DNA from: Ilumatobacter sp.
GTDB lineage: Bacteria > Actinomycetota > Acidimicrobiia > Acidimicrobiales > Ilumatobacteraceae
NCBI GenBank assembly: GCA_018666235.1
Contig: JABJAB010000097.1
Span: 56,708-120,707, forward strand
Reading direction: 5' to 3'
Length of the DNA stretch: 64,000 nt
The translations under genes were made by a program, and so were the position numbers. Every line of letters starts with the position of its first letter. Within the stretch, counting starts at the first letter, position 1. The notes under the pieces were generated by a model. That model was given only the letters and a program-made list of their open reading frames with translations, did no database searches and was not told where the DNA came from. Below are positions 1 to 7,993 of this stretch, in pieces.

Positions 1-738
1 CGCATCGACCGCCAACGACGTGGGGGCACTGACCGCTACGAGCGTAGAAAACCCGCCGGCCCACGCCTTTTGCACCATTTCGATGCTCGCCCGGCCGCTG
101 ACAAACATTCCCAGCCCCGTCGCGGGCACAGAGCCACGCGAGTCGAGCAGCATCGAACCAATCACCTTGTCCACCGCGTTGTGGCGACCCACATCTTCGC
201 GTGTCACGAGGATCTCGCCATCGGCGCTGAAGGCTGCGGCGGCGTGCACCGACCCCGTCCGCTCGAACAGACCCTGCATGCCAAGCACGCGATCAGGGAT
301 ACCCGCAACGATGTCGAGATCGATGGGCGGTGTCACAGGAAGCGAGGCCAGACGTGCCCACAGGTCGTCCAACTGCTCGCTGCCGCACCACCCACAACTC
401 GATGACACGTTGCCCAGCCGAGGTGTCGGCTCAGGTGCTCGGCCACCGGTCTCGACGTTGACGATATTGAACTCGCTGTCGACGGGACTCCCGTCGGCGC
501 AGTATCGAACGCCGATGATCGGCGCGCCGGCAAGCAGTCCCTCGGTGAAGCAGAATCCGGTCGCCAACTCGTAATCGTGGCCCGGGGTTCGCATGGTCGT
601 GGCCACCAGCGCGCCGTCGAGTTGAATCGACATTGGCTCTTCGACGATCAGTTCGTCTGGCTCGCGGCGCGTCGTGCGTTCGGCACCGAGGCCTGCCACT
701 TTGGTGATGATCATGCGCTCGGAGCGACGCCGTGCCAT
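1..738 (-). CDS. fdhD: Formate dehydrogenase accessory sulfurtransferase FdhD (3' end cut by window edge)
   Basis: FdhD passes sulfur from a cysteine desulfurase to the molybdenum cofactor of formate dehydrogenase in the cytoplasm. The 246 visible codons run off the left edge. They show the N-terminal EEP, the persulfide-carrying CxxC (SSCGWCG, near residues 115-118), REDVGRHNAVDK (near 181) and FVSGRAS...MVQKAW...VSAPTSLAVDA near the break. The ATG at 738 is chosen because TAGCCT ends 6 nt upstream, a leaderless -10; an internal ATG at 714 is the alternative. No formate dehydrogenase subunit is in the window. The family call is secure; the C-terminus is not visible. Confidence 0.93.
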   Translation of the reverse strand, partial: MARRRSERMIITKVAGLGAERTTRREPDELIVEEPMSIQLDGALVATTMRTPGHDYELATGFCFTEGLLAGAPIIGVRYCADGSPVDSEFNIVNVETGGRAPEPTPRLGNVSSSCGWCGSEQLDDLWARLASLPVTPPIDLDIVAGIPDRVLGMQGLFERTGSVHAAAAFSADGEILVTREDVGRHNAVDKVIGSMLLDSRGSVPATGLGMFVSGRASIEMVQKAWAGGFSTLVAVSAPTSLAVDA

Positions 739-778
739 CGGTGCAGGCTACGGCAGAGCAGTGGGTTCCCGAGTGCGA

Positions 779-1660
779 TCAGGCTGTGGTGGCGATGTAC
801 CGCAACCAGGCTTGAGCAGCGCGCACGTCACTCCCCACAGAGCTCTGAAAGTAGAGGGAGGGCTCAACAAGTTCGAGCTCCAGCAACACCGGACCGTTCT
901 CGGTGGGCACCACGTCCACACGGGCATATGCCAACGGACCGAGCGCCCGGACCGACGGACAGCTCAACACGGCCTCGGCCAAAGACCGCTCCGCCTCGCT
1001 CGCTGTGCGGCCGCCGATCTCTTCCTTTGCGAAGAAGCCGCCCTCCAGTTCAACGTCGGTCGACACGAGAATCGCGCCCTTGCTAAACGCGTGGTCGTAG
1101 ACCAGATCACCGCCATCACCCAGGTACACGAGCGCCGTTTCCCCATGCTCATCGATCATGTCGAGGTACGGCTGCACGATCGCCGCGTGACCCTCACCAT
1201 GCAGCGTGAGCACATGATCAGCGACTTCGTTCGGCATGCAGCGGCGCGCTCCATTCGAGCCTGCCCCCACGGCCGGCTTCACGACGAATACCTCGGCAGC
1301 GGGATCAACGCTGGGCAGGACATCACCGACTTCGACGAAGGTCATCGGGGCGACAGCGACTCCGTCTCGAGCCAGGTCGTTGAGGTAGTGCTTGTCGATG
1401 CTCCACGCGACTGCGGAGACGGGGTTGACAATGCGAGTCTGCTGAATCACCGCATCGAGCCAGGCCCGAAACTCGGCAATCCGGTCGGCATAGTCCCACG
1501 TCGAGCGCAAGATGATCGCGTCGTACCGCTCCCACTCGACGTTGTCGTCGTCCCAGCTGACGACCTCGACATCAGCACCGCCGTCGAGCAGCGCGATGCG
1601 CAGCGGCTCAAGGTCAGGGTCAAGCCCAGCGGCACCGATTGCCGTCACCAAACCAAGCAC
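779..1660 (-). CDS. ATP-grasp domain protein (RimK/glutathione synthetase-like)
   Basis: A 293-aa protein that looks like an ATP-grasp ligase of the COG0189 type. These enzymes join a carboxylate to an amine or thiol through an acyl phosphate. Visible features are an N-terminal Rossmann-like part with RSTWDY, a central VFVVKPAVGAGSNGA (ATP-binding lysine and glycine loop) and a C-terminal YARVDVV...LLELELVEPSLYF carrying the metal-binding acidic residues. GTG at 1660 is taken as the start because TACCCT lies 7 nt upstream; the longer frame to 1714 adds unrelated residues. It is divergent from the MFS gene at 1812. The substrate cannot be told. Confidence 0.82.
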   Translation of the reverse strand: MLGLVTAIGAAGLDPDLEPLRIALLDGGADVEVVSWDDDNVEWERYDAIILRSTWDYADRIAEFRAWLDAVIQQTRIVNPVSAVAWSIDKHYLNDLARDGVAVAPMTFVEVGDVLPSVDPAAEVFVVKPAVGAGSNGARRCMPNEVADHVLTLHGEGHAAIVQPYLDMIDEHGETALVYLGDGGDLVYDHAFSKGAILVSTDVELEGGFFAKEEIGGRTASEAERSLAEAVLSCPSVRALGPLAYARVDVVPTENGPVLLELELVEPSLYFQSSVGSDVRAAQAWLRYIATTA

Positions 1661-1811
1661 CGGGGAGAGGGTACGGCGGAACAACGACGGACACCACGCC
1701 ACCGCTGATGACACACGTGAACTCAGCGACGCCGGCCGCAGTCCGCCTCAAGATGCGCTGACGGCACCTTCCGAGCCAGGCCCGAAGCCGCGACGGGCGT
1801 ACCGTGCCCAG

Positions 1812-2984
1812 GTGGACGACGCGCTGACTTCCCAACGCGCGCAGCGGCTGCCGCTCTACATCGGCGGCATGATGGGACCGTTTGGCACGATCGTCATCCT
1901 GCCGATGTTCCCCGAACTCCGCGAGTCCTTCAATGCCTCTTCGGCCGCGGTCAGTTGGGGATTCACCATCTATCTCCTCCCGTTCGCTGCGGTCTTGCTC
2001 GTGTCCGGCACGCTCGGCGAACGGTGGGGGCGCCGACGCACCGTGCGCGGTACGTACGTCTTGTTCGCCGTGGCGTCGGTGGGATGCGCACTCGCTCCAA
2101 ACCTGTGGATCTTCCTCGCCGCTCGGGCGCTGATGGGCGTCGCAAACGCATTCATCACTCCGCTGCTCGTTGCCGGCCTGGCCGAGGTGGTTGCTCCGGC
2201 GCTGTTCGGTCGAGCAGTCGGCGTCTACTCAAGCTTCCAGGCAGCAGGCGGAGCGCTGGCCCCGATCATCGGTGGGCTCGCTGCCGACACCAACTGGCGC
2301 TGGGCCTTCGTCGGCACGGCCACGATGGCTGCAGTACTCGCCTTCGTACCGCCCCAGGGCGAGCCCGCCGACCCTGCGGACGCGAAGGCGCGCCCCTCAT
2401 TCCGGGCGCTACTCACCAAGCAGATGATCATCCTCGGCGTGGGTGTGATGGCTGCCGCCGCCGGTCCGATCGGCATCAATGTGCTCGTTGGCGTGACCGC
2501 ACGCGACGACCTCGACCTCACCGGCAGGGAGGCCGGTGTCCTCCTGCTCGCGGGGCCCGTGATGGCCATGCTGACCGGACCACTGTGGGGCCGCCTGCTC
2601 GACCGGGTCGGCGCCCGCACCGCCGGACTGGCCGCTGTCACCGGAGCCACAGTGATCGCCGGGCTGCTTGGCTTTGCCGACACCCCAACGAGCCTTGCGG
2701 TCTTGTCTGCGGTCTCTGGGGCCCTCATCGGATTCGTGGCCGTCGTGTTCCAGGCACTCGCGTCCACCATCGTGCCCGACAACCGCGGTGGAGCGCTGTC
2801 GTTCATCCTCGCGTTCAGGTTCTTTGGACACGGCGTCGGGCCAGTGATCTGGATCCCCGTCCTCGAGCAGAACGTGCTCCTGGCGTTTCTCGGCGCGGCG
2901 TCACTGGGCATCATCACGATCGCGACGTTCTTTGCCGTGATCGAACCACGCCGGACCGACCTGCAATCCCGACCAGATCAGTAG
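1812..2984 (+). CDS. MFS transporter
   Basis: A 390-aa inner-membrane permease of the major facilitator superfamily with about 12 hydrophobic segments. The loop after the second helix carries GERWGRRRT, the family signature, and a related LLDRVGARTAG lies in the second half. The start is GTG at 1812, directly behind TACCGT with a 6-nt gap; an open frame continues upstream to 1512 but overlaps the divergent ATP-grasp gene. The N-terminus before helix 1 is short and polar, as expected. Substrate unknown; drug/proton antiport is the commonest role of such proteins. Confidence 0.85.
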   Translation: MDDALTSQRAQRLPLYIGGMMGPFGTIVILPMFPELRESFNASSAAVSWGFTIYLLPFAAVLLVSGTLGERWGRRRTVRGTYVLFAVASVGCALAPNLWIFLAARALMGVANAFITPLLVAGLAEVVAPALFGRAVGVYSSFQAAGGALAPIIGGLAADTNWRWAFVGTATMAAVLAFVPPQGEPADPADAKARPSFRALLTKQMIILGVGVMAAAAGPIGINVLVGVTARDDLDLTGREAGVLLLAGPVMAMLTGPLWGRLLDRVGARTAGLAAVTGATVIAGLLGFADTPTSLAVLSAVSGALIGFVAVVFQALASTIVPDNRGGALSFILAFRFFGHGVGPVIWIPVLEQNVLLAFLGAASLGIITIATFFAVIEPRRTDLQSRPDQ

Positions 2985-3006
2985 GGATTCCCGATATCGT
3001 TGCTCT

Positions 3007-3282
3007 ATGGCAGTGAACGTCCGAATCCCCACCACCATGCGTCCCCTCACCGGGGGTGAGAAGCTGGTCGAGCTCGACGCTGGCTCGCTGTCGAACGTGA
3101 TCGCCGCGCTCGAAGCCAAGCACCCGGGAATGGGCGAACGGCTCCTCGATGATGACGGCGCGCTCCGCAAGTTCGTCAACATCTTCGTCGACGATGACGA
3201 CGTGCGGTACCTCTACGGCCTCGACACCAAGGTCGACGATGGATGGACCGTGTCCATTATCCCCGCCGTCGCTGGCGGCTGA
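3007..3282 (+). CDS. MoaD/ThiS-family sulfur carrier protein
   Basis: A 91-aa ubiquitin-fold protein ending in Gly-Gly, the terminus that is adenylated and thiocarboxylated in MoaD, ThiS and CysO. The start is VNVRIPTTMRPLTGG and the middle has the usual F-V-N-I-F-V-D-D-D-D-V-R strand followed by G-L-D. The length and N-terminus resemble the actinobacterial CysO-like or MoaD-like carriers. TATCGT lies 6 nt upstream of ATG, so the mRNA is probably leaderless. No partner E1-like enzyme or CysM is adjacent, so the pathway (molybdopterin, cysteine or thiamine) is open. FdhD 2.3 kb away makes a molybdenum link possible but unproven. Confidence 0.85.
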   Translation: MAVNVRIPTTMRPLTGGEKLVELDAGSLSNVIAALEAKHPGMGERLLDDDGALRKFVNIFVDDDDVRYLYGLDTKVDDGWTVSIIPAVAGG

Positions 3283-3330
3283 GTCCGCCGAGCGGCGAGC
3301 CTCCGGGGCTTGCCGCACTACGTTCGGCGT

Positions 3331-3927
3331 ATGTCGCCGCACCCTCCGATACTCCCTGAGCTGACTTGGCTCGGCCAGCCGGGCAACGCCACCATCACCG
3401 ACGACCACGTCACCTTGCCTGCGGGACCGGAGACCGACTGGTTCAACGACCCTGACGCGACGACGCGTCTGGCAACAGCGCCCGTCCTTCGTTTCACCGT
3501 CTCTGAGGATTGCCAAGTCTCGGCAAAGGTCACCGTCGACTTTGGAGCAACATTCGATGCTGGCGTGCTGTTTGTCCACCAGGGCGACGAGGACTACGCA
3601 AAGCTCTGCTTCGAGCGTTCACCGCTCGGCGACAACACGATGGTCTCGGTCGTGACGCGCGGCGTGTCCGACGATGCCAACGGACCAATCATCGAGGGCA
3701 ATGTCGTCTGGGCCCGCGTGTCGGTGTACCGCGACGTCGTCGCCTTTCACTGGTCGAGCACGGGACACCGCTGGCACCTGCTCCGATTCTTCGCACTCCG
3801 CACACCGCACCGCGCCACCTCCATCGGGTTCTCAACGCAATCGCCCACCGGTCCGGGATGTACCGCAACGTTCAGCAACATCAACTACACGCCCGGCGCA
3901 CCGATCAACATTCGCGACGGGTCCTAA
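3331..3927 (+). CDS. DUF1349 domain protein
   Basis: A 198-aa protein of the DUF1349 (YesU-like) family, a concanavalin-type beta-sandwich of unsettled function. Visible family traits are TDWFNDP near residue 40, DAGVLFVHQGDEDYAKLCFE in the middle, and VSVYRDVVAFHWSSTGHRWHLLRFF followed by a GFSTQSPTG strand. No signal peptide is seen, so it is cytoplasmic. The ATG at 3331 is preceded by TACGTT with a 6-nt gap and is preferred over the in-frame TTG at 3310. It follows the sulfur carrier gene by 48 nt but has its own -10. Confidence 0.8.
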   Translation: MSPHPPILPELTWLGQPGNATITDDHVTLPAGPETDWFNDPDATTRLATAPVLRFTVSEDCQVSAKVTVDFGATFDAGVLFVHQGDEDYAKLCFERSPLGDNTMVSVVTRGVSDDANGPIIEGNVVWARVSVYRDVVAFHWSSTGHRWHLLRFFALRTPHRATSIGFSTQSPTGPGCTATFSNINYTPGAPINIRDGS

Positions 3928-4007
3928 GGCAGGACTGCACTTCCGCCCCACACACCTCATTGACCGACACGAGGATCGTCGTCGTCCGGTCACTTAAGGT
4001 GCGCCCT

Positions 4008-5012
4008 ATGCGAGTCTTGGCGGCACCCGACAAGTTCAAGGGAACGGCCACCGCGCACGAGGTTGCTCGCACCATCGGGCACGCGTGCTGGGAGCGCGAC
4101 ATCGATTGCGTCGAGATTCCGCTCGCCGATGGCGGCGATGGACTCCTCGACGTGCTCGGCGGACCGAATCGCACCTCGACCGTGACAGGCCCGCTCGGTG
4201 ACCCGATCGAGGCCGGCTGGCGGCTGCATCGCGACACTGCCGTGATCGAGATGGCCCGGGCGAGCGGCCTTGTTCTCGCTGGCGGTCGCGACGGTAACGA
4301 TCCACTTGATGCGACAACGACGGGCACTGGTGAGCTGATCGATCAGGCGCTCGATCTCGGCGCTCGGCGCATCATCGTCGGCCTCGGAGGTTCGGCCTCA
4401 ACCGATGGCGGATTCGGAGCGATTCGCGCCATCAACGCCGTGTCACGCCTCAAGCAGGTCGAGTTACTGGTGGCCTGCGACGTCAACACCGTGTTCACCG
4501 ATGCGGCGGCCGTCTTCGGCCCACAGAAGGGCGCCTCGCCGGCCCAAGTGAAGATGCTCACGGGCCGCCTCGAGCGGTTGGTGCAAATGTTCGCCAGCGA
4601 CTTCTCGGTCGATGTCACCACCATCGAGGGCGGCGGAGCCGCAGGCGGCCTCGGCGGAGCGTTGGCCGCACTGGGCGGGCGGCTCGTCGCCGGGTTCGAA
4701 CTCGTCGCCGATGAACTCGACGTCTATGACCACCTCGACGTCGATCTCATCATCACGGGCGAAGGCCGACTCGACGAGTCCAGCTTCGATGGCAAAGTGG
4801 TCGGTGGCATGACGGAACTGGCACTCGAACACGACACGCCAATCGTCGCGATCGTCGGCGATGCGGACGATCGAACCGTCGAACATCACCGCAACCGAAT
4901 CGACGTCGTGTCGCTCACCGAGTTGTTCGGCGCGGAACTGGCGTTGACCGAACCCAAGCAATGCATTCAGCGTGCCGCCGAGCAGGTACTCGGGCGAGCG
5001 TTATCAGGCTGA
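4008..5012 (+). CDS. Glycerate kinase
   Basis: Phosphorylates glycerate with ATP (GlxK/GarK family, PF02595), feeding glyoxylate or serine carbon into glycolysis. The 334 residues are somewhat shorter than the usual 370-380. Motifs seen are the N-terminal APDKFKGT, PLADGGDGLLD, GLGGSASTDGG, EGGGAAGGLGGAL and ITGEGRLDESSFDGK. TAAGGT lies 7 nt before ATG 4008, again a leaderless layout. The gene stands alone; the next gene converges 24 nt away. Whether the product is 2- or 3-phosphoglycerate cannot be read from the sequence. Confidence 0.9.
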   Translation: MRVLAAPDKFKGTATAHEVARTIGHACWERDIDCVEIPLADGGDGLLDVLGGPNRTSTVTGPLGDPIEAGWRLHRDTAVIEMARASGLVLAGGRDGNDPLDATTTGTGELIDQALDLGARRIIVGLGGSASTDGGFGAIRAINAVSRLKQVELLVACDVNTVFTDAAAVFGPQKGASPAQVKMLTGRLERLVQMFASDFSVDVTTIEGGGAAGGLGGALAALGGRLVAGFELVADELDVYDHLDVDLIITGEGRLDESSFDGKVVGGMTELALEHDTPIVAIVGDADDRTVEHHRNRIDVVSLTELFGAELALTEPKQCIQRAAEQVLGRALSG

Positions 5013-5036
5013 CGCGACGACTCAGCTCTCCGTGGT

Positions 5037-5744
5037 CTACTCGTCGGCGGCAGGCTCAGTGGGAGCCACCACGTCGCCACCGGCAACCGGCGGTGACGTA
5101 CCGAGATCTGGAGTTGTCTCCGCCGCAGCCTGTTGCGCCAGACTCTCAAGCGTCTTGTCGGCTTCGTTGTTGCCCAACATCAGCAGCACCCCGGCACCAT
5201 CGAGAGAGCCGTTTTCGACCGGTGGCGGTGTCGGCACGACGTCAACGGCGACGCCACCGAGCGAGCGAGCGACAGACTCAGCTACGCCCAGGGCAGCGGT
5301 GTTCGTCGGGTCGTAGTAGACGATGCTGTCATCAAGGGTCACCGTCCCATTGACCGGCGAGCCCATGTTGTACCCAACATCAGCGAGCGACTCGGACATT
5401 CGACCGGCCGATCCGCCGACCGTATTGGCGTTGGCCACCACGACGGTGGCTCCTTCGGTCACGAGCGGCACCGTGGTCGTCGTGGCCACCGCGATCGTGG
5501 TGGTGACTCCGGAATCGAACGTGGTGGTCGGCTGGACATCGGTGACGACCGGGTCGCTCGATCCACCAGCCGACGAGGAATCGTCAGCAGTGAGATCGCG
5601 CAGGATCAAAAATCCCGCAATGACCGCCACGACGGCAAGCACGATGCTGAGTGTGGAACCGACGGGCGAGCCACCGACTCCTTGACGGGGAGAACGTCGG
5701 GTTGCCCCGACACCGCTCCCGGCGATGCCTTCTTCGTTGCTCAT
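5037..5744 (-). CDS. Membrane-anchored LytR_C domain protein
   Basis: A 235-aa protein with a cytoplasmic N-terminus, one transmembrane helix at about residues 29-46 (STLSIVLAVVAVIAGFLIL), a Thr/Val-rich linker and an extracellular LytR C-terminal domain (ATVVVANANTVGGSAGRMSESLADVGY...). LytR_C domains sit on cell-envelope proteins of actinobacteria, but their job is not settled. The ATG overlaps the stop of the upstream DUF3263 gene by 4 nt, so the two are translationally coupled. The last 35 residues are low complexity. Confidence 0.85.
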   Translation of the reverse strand: MSNEEGIAGSGVGATRRSPRQGVGGSPVGSTLSIVLAVVAVIAGFLILRDLTADDSSSAGGSSDPVVTDVQPTTTFDSGVTTTIAVATTTTVPLVTEGATVVVANANTVGGSAGRMSESLADVGYNMGSPVNGTVTLDDSIVYYDPTNTAALGVAESVARSLGGVAVDVVPTPPPVENGSLDGAGVLLMLGNNEADKTLESLAQQAAAETTPDLGTSPPVAGGDVVAPTEPAADE

Positions 5745-6007
5745 GCGTGGGCGCCCTCTCCGGAACCTGCGGATGCGATGCCGTCGATCCGCGCTTGACG
5801 TGCTCGGAGACGCAGTCGCTTGAGACGGCGCACGACCAGCGGGTCATGCTCCATTGCGGCGGGGTCGTCGAGCACGGCGGCCAGTTCGGCCTGATAGTTC
5901 TCCGGCGAACACTGAAAGCGCGCCCGGACCACTTGGTCGCGCGGCTCTTCGTTACTCCACCAGGATCGTTCGAAATCGAGCATGGCGGCATGTCGTTCGC
6001 TGAGCAT
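5741..6007 (-). CDS. DUF3263 family protein
   Basis: An 88-aa protein of the actinobacterial DUF3263 family. Seen are LSERHAAMLDFERSWW, followed by a predicted helical region and DPLVVRRLKRLRLRARQAR, the usual arrangement of this family, whose function is unknown. The frame stays open to 6094, but ATG 6007 fits the family N-terminus and has GGAG a few bases upstream. It overlaps the LytR_C gene by 4 nt and is divergent from the kinase at 6073. Confidence 0.85.
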   Translation of the reverse strand: MLSERHAAMLDFERSWWSNEEPRDQVVRARFQCSPENYQAELAAVLDDPAAMEHDPLVVRRLKRLRLRARQARIDGIASAGSGEGAHA

Positions 6008-6072
6008 CACTCCAAAGAATGCCTGGTCGACGGCGCAAATTACAAGCACCCCCCGAGATATGTTCAAGCTTC

Positions 6073-6729
6073 GTGTCAGATTCTTCATCGCCATCCGCCG
6101 AGAGCACCGCCGTCGATCGACCGTTTCTCATCGGTGTTGCAGGGGGAAGCAGTTCAGGAAAGACCACAATCTCGGAGCGTCTCGTCGATCTGACCGGCGA
6201 AGAACACCTGTCACGAATCGAACTCGACTCGTACTACCTCGACCGGAGTCACGAGCCGCTCGAGACACGCAGCGCCGCGAACTACGACCATCCCGACGCA
6301 TTCGACTGGCCGCTCCTCAACGACCACATGGCTGCGCTCGCCAACGGCGCGTCCGTCGAAGTGCCGATCTACGACTACGCCGAGCACAACCGCAGCGGTC
6401 ATACCCGCACCGTTCACCCCAAGAAAATCATCGTGGTCGACGGGATCCTCGTCCTCTGGGACCGGGCATTGCGCGAGCGATTCGACCTCAAGATCTTCGT
6501 TGATACCGCGCCCGACATCCGCTTCATTCGGCGCCTCACTCGCGACGTCGCCGATCGCGGCCGTACCGCACAGAGCGTCATCGACCAGTACCTCGAAACG
6601 GTCCGGCCCGCTCACGAGCGATTCATCGAACCAAGCAAGCGGTACGCCGACGTGATCATCCCCGAAGGCGGCCTCAACCGGCCCGCTCTCGAAGTACTCC
6701 TCGCCAGAGTTCGCGAACTCACTGTCTGA
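6073..6729 (+). CDS. udk: Uridine kinase-family P-loop kinase
   Basis: A 218-aa cytoplasmic nucleoside kinase of the uridine/cytidine kinase (PRK-like) family, converting uridine or cytidine to the monophosphate in pyrimidine salvage. It has the P-loop GVAGGSSSGKTT, a YYLDRS loop, NYDHPDAFDWPLL, YDYAEHNR, VVDGILVL (Walker B region) and RLTRDVADRGRTAQSVIDQY with the lid arginines. GTG 6073 is chosen because TATGTT lies 8 nt upstream and the longer frame would run into the divergent DUF3263 gene. Uridine is the likely substrate, by family. Confidence 0.88.
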   Translation: MSDSSSPSAESTAVDRPFLIGVAGGSSSGKTTISERLVDLTGEEHLSRIELDSYYLDRSHEPLETRSAANYDHPDAFDWPLLNDHMAALANGASVEVPIYDYAEHNRSGHTRTVHPKKIIVVDGILVLWDRALRERFDLKIFVDTAPDIRFIRRLTRDVADRGRTAQSVIDQYLETVRPAHERFIEPSKRYADVIIPEGGLNRPALEVLLARVRELTV

Positions 6730-6820
6730 ATCGGTCGAGTTCGCCTGACCTCGAATCTGATCGAAGTGGCCGATGTCCTGCGAGTTGAGCGAGTGACTTG
6801 GTTTGGGTGAGACTCAGCTC

Positions 6821-7966
6821 ATGAACTCGATCTATGACGAAACCCACGAGCTGTTCCGGGAAAGCTTCCGGGCATTCGTTGACGCTGAGATCGTCCCCAA
6901 GTACCCGGACTGGGAAGCCGCTGGGATCATGGACCGTGAGTTGTATGTCGAGGCCGGCAAGCACGGATTCGTGGGCATGTCAGTTGCAGAGGAGCACGGC
7001 GGTGGCGGAACGACGGACTTCCGGTTCAATGCGATCATCGCCGACGAACTGGCCCGCCGTGGCATCAACGGCGCTGGCCTTGGCCTGACCCTGCACAACG
7101 ACATCGTCACCCCGTACTTCATCGAGTACTGCAACGAGGAACAGGCCGCGCGCTGGCTCCCCGGCATCGCCTCCGGCGAACTGATCACCGCCGTTGCCAT
7201 GACCGAACCTGGCACCGGCTCGGACCTCGCGGGCATCAAGACCACTGCCGTACGCGACGGCGACGAGTTCGTGCTCAACGGAGCGAAGACATTCATCACC
7301 AACGGCATCAACTCCGACCTGGTGGTGGTGGTCTGCATGACCGACGCCGAAGCGGGACGCAACGGTATGACGCTCCTCGTCGTCGAGCGCGGGATGGAGG
7401 GCTTCGAGCGAGGCCGCAATCTGGACAAGATCGGCCAAAAGTCCGCGGACACCGCTGAGTTGTTCTTCGCCGACGTTCGAGTCCCAGCGGCCAACGTGCT
7501 CGGCGAGGAAGGCAACGCGATGGAGTACCTCGCGTTCAACCTCGCCCAGGAGCGTCTATCGATCGGTCTCTTCGGAGTCGCCGCGGCACGGTCCGCGCTC
7601 GAGTGGACCGTCGAGTACGTGAAGGAACGCACTGCATTCGGCCAACCCATTGCGTCGTTTCAGAACACCAAGTTCGTGCTCGCCGAAGTCGCGACCGAGA
7701 TCGCTGTCGCCGAGCCGTTCATGGAGCAGTGCATCCTGAAGCTGAACGAGGGCACGCTCAGCCCGGCCACCGCAGCAATGGCCAAGCTGCACGGTACCGA
7801 GCTCCAAAACCGCGTCACCGACCGTTGCCTCCAACTGTTCGGCGGCTACGGCTTCATGACCGAATACCCCATCGGCCCGGCCTACGCCGACGCCCGAGTG
7901 ACGACGATCTACGGCGGCACGAGCGAAATCATGAAGACGATCATTTCCAAAGACGTCCTCAAGTAG
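6821..7966 (+). CDS. Acyl-CoA dehydrogenase
   Basis: A 381-aa FAD flavoenzyme that makes the alpha-beta double bond of acyl-CoA in fatty-acid or branched-chain degradation. It shows the FAD/substrate signature AMTEPGTGSDLAGIKTTA, the middle beta-domain, RTAFGQPIASFQNTKF and LFGGYGFMTEYP. The C-terminal YGGTSEIMKTIISKDVL carries the catalytic-base glutamate typical of short/medium-chain and long-chain types. ATG 6821 is preferred over an in-frame TTG at 6803; GGGTGAG lies upstream. It is followed by an opposing acyl-CoA synthetase, consistent with lipid use. Confidence 0.92.
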   Translation: MNSIYDETHELFRESFRAFVDAEIVPKYPDWEAAGIMDRELYVEAGKHGFVGMSVAEEHGGGGTTDFRFNAIIADELARRGINGAGLGLTLHNDIVTPYFIEYCNEEQAARWLPGIASGELITAVAMTEPGTGSDLAGIKTTAVRDGDEFVLNGAKTFITNGINSDLVVVVCMTDAEAGRNGMTLLVVERGMEGFERGRNLDKIGQKSADTAELFFADVRVPAANVLGEEGNAMEYLAFNLAQERLSIGLFGVAAARSALEWTVEYVKERTAFGQPIASFQNTKFVLAEVATEIAVAEPFMEQCILKLNEGTLSPATAAMAKLHGTELQNRVTDRCLQLFGGYGFMTEYPIGPAYADARVTTIYGGTSEIMKTIISKDVLK

Positions 7967-7993
7967 CCACGCGCGCAAGTCGCTGCGCGACGC

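Noticed and set aside
1512..1811. N-terminal extension of the MFS protein
   Set aside because: The added residues are Ser/Thr/Arg-rich, overlap the divergent ATP-grasp gene and lack helices; GTG 1812 with TACCGT upstream fits better.
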